Positions 62,116 to 64,000 of a DNA stretch of 64,000 nucleotides are shown one piece after another (position 1 is the first letter of the stretch; the number at the start of each line of letters is the position of its first letter). Under the pieces are notes generated by a model. The model searched no databases. It worked only from the letters and a program-made list of their open reading frames with translations, and was not told where the DNA came from. The translations under genes and the position numbers were made by a program. The stretch is from Chrysoperla carnea (lineage: Eukaryota; Arthropoda; Insecta; Neuroptera; Chrysopidae): assembly GCF_905475395.1 (NCBI RefSeq), contig NC_058337.1, forward strand, positions 112,586,368 through 112,650,367, given 5' to 3'.

Positions 62116-64000
62116 CTATAAATTAACAAAAGTTACATGCTGAAAAATTTGAAGTAGAATTTGTCACAATTGGAAATTCACTATCTTTGTTAACTATTTA
62201 AGGTGGTTACATCCGTAAAATAATATATTACACATCTAGGGAGTAAAAGTGAAAAATGTCCCAAAAGGGAAGTTGAGGATAGCATATACATGAGATCTGA
62301 TACATTCTTTATTTGCACCCGTGGTGTGTATACTATTTTCCTGCTTGACGGATGCGGAAATAATAATAATTTTTTTGAGTTAATTTTCCGGAAAATTTGT
62401 AAATCTCTATCCCTATCCCTAAATATTGTAAATATGAAAGAAAAGATGTTTATTTGGTTTTGATACTTTCGCGCAAATCTACTGAATGGATTTGATTGAA
62501 ACTCTACAATAATATAGGTGATAAATCAGAATAACTCATGAGCTATAATTTATAAAGACATATTTTTTTTATAACTAATTATATTAAATTTGGTCTGCCA
62601 TTTCATTGCGCCATCTATGGACGTCATTTTGAACCATAAAGATTTCTGTAAAAATGGTAAAAGTTAAAATGTATAAATGTTAAAAATACAATTCATGGTC
62701 ATCTGTTCTGATATACTCAATGAATTATGACTATTTTACATTTTTAAAACAACTGAAATCTGTACAAATATTTTATCTGTATAAAACAGTCTTTGCTTTG
62801 AAACCCAGCGAAGCGGGCGGGTATCAAGGTAGTTTTACTATATTTTTTTAATTTTGGTATTCTTGCATTAAATTTTCTTCAAAAATATCAACAAAAATTT
62901 TGCAAAGTTTATCAAATTTAAATTATCATAGAAAGAATTTCAGTAATTTGTACTTTTTTTTAATGTCATAGACTAGGATACATAGGCGCATTGTCTTGCA
63001 ATAAAATATTTCAACAGCTTTATAATTTTAATACCTTTCCAGGTGAATATGGCTAATTTACGACAAAAAACTAACTTTAAGAAAGAAAATTATATTTATG
63101 ATATTGCAGTATAAATCAAGCGAATAAGGGAATATAAGAAATTGATAAACTCTCACCGAGAAAGGTCAAAAAATTTCCCGCACGAGTACGCCGATATGAT
63201 CTTTACTATCATTTATATAACATTATCTATTCGAACCCAAAAAGTATAATTTTCAAAAGTTACATTTTATCAAGGACATATGTGATAATGTTAAAAATCA
63301 ATTATAAGGAATTGCTAGCTACTTAGATTATACAAAAGAGTCATGGCTCTAACCTTTTGTTATTTATTAAGAATTGAGACAATTTTGATAAAAGAATTTA
63401 AAAGTTTTATTATGTTTACATTTTAAAACAGGTAGTTAAAAATAGGTCATTAACTCATACAGGTCTCACGTCTGTACAGGGTTATTCACGTTATTCGACA
63501 CGAAAGATTAGGTAAGGCTAAACTGTTTTTAAGAAACTGTTTGATTGGGAAATATGAAAGTTTATTGACAGTACATTTTAAAATTATTAGCGTAATATCC
63601 AGGATAAATGTACAACACGAAAAGTTGTATTTTTTAAATGTAAGACCCTCTTTATATTTTTTTTCAGGTTCTACGGTAAAAAAAAAGTAAATTTCATTAC
63701 GATTTACGTCACTTAAAATTCACGGTTTTCGAAATATTCTGTATTTTCTGAAAATGTAGTAGTTTATATCAGTTTTTCAAACCAAATTGAATTTGGAGGT
63801 TGGAGTCTACTAATCAACTAATCATCGATTGAGTTTTTTATCACAATTGTGAATAATTCAATTACGTATACAGGTTGTTCTAAAATTATTATAAAAACTT
63901 GCTCAACTTAAATAGAACGCTCTGTATTTTATGTCAATAGAACATCTAATATAAACTCTTCTGATGATGTATTTTTTATCAAAAACCAACAACCCTCCAA
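62116..64000. other. SLC5 intron upstream of exon 62115-61964
   Basis: No further SLC5 exon recognised up to the right edge, so the next upstream exon is outside the window. The region near 62595-62828 (CGCCATCTATGGAC, then GCGAAGCGGGCGGGTATC) resembles the tail after the transposase relic at 3.97-4.03 kb, suggesting a repeat end. The rest is AT-rich. Confidence 0.45.

Overview
The window is AT-rich, repeat-laden nuclear DNA from an insect. The genes have several exons with GT-AG introns, short AAAA-ATG start contexts and AATAAA signals. One gene encodes adipokinetic hormone/corazonin-related peptide (ACP), a neuropeptide family typical of insects. The order within the insects could not be fixed from the sequence alone.

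Layout. Positions 1-28,350 hold no gene I can support. This stretch is intronic or intergenic DNA carrying copies of at least four repeat families, a decayed mariner-type transposase (3.7 kb) and a small hAT element (26.6 kb). At 28,353-28,602 lies the last coding exon of a plus-strand gene whose product I cannot name; its tail is rich in Ser and Gly, as in many regulatory proteins. Then come about 8 kb without genes, containing a large palindrome made from two copies of a mariner 5' end (33.9-34.4 kb). From 37.3 to 46.5 kb is the gene-rich core: a complete five-exon DHRS7B-like short-chain dehydrogenase (+), a complete three-exon TMEM11/PMI mitochondrial cristae protein (-), and a two-coding-exon ACP precursor (-). 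From 51.2 kb to the right edge is the 3' part (seven exons, about 402 residues) of a sodium-coupled SLC5-family transporter (-). One 8.7-kb intron of it has collected an inverted-repeat element, a hAT element, a tRNA-related SINE and a perfect 92-bp palindrome.

How the parts relate. The four identified genes do not form a pathway: lipid/steroid-type reductase, mitochondrial inner-membrane organiser, neuropeptide, and solute carrier. The convergent DHRS7B-TMEM11 pair is notable because, as I recall, the human orthologues are also convergent neighbours on 17p11.2, so this may be very old conserved gene order. The most interesting other observations are an ACP peptide that appears one residue shorter than the usual form, several long near-perfect or perfect palindromes that could be transcribed into hairpin RNA, and a tandem duplication over an SLC5 exon-intron boundary that left a broken copy of the splice donor.
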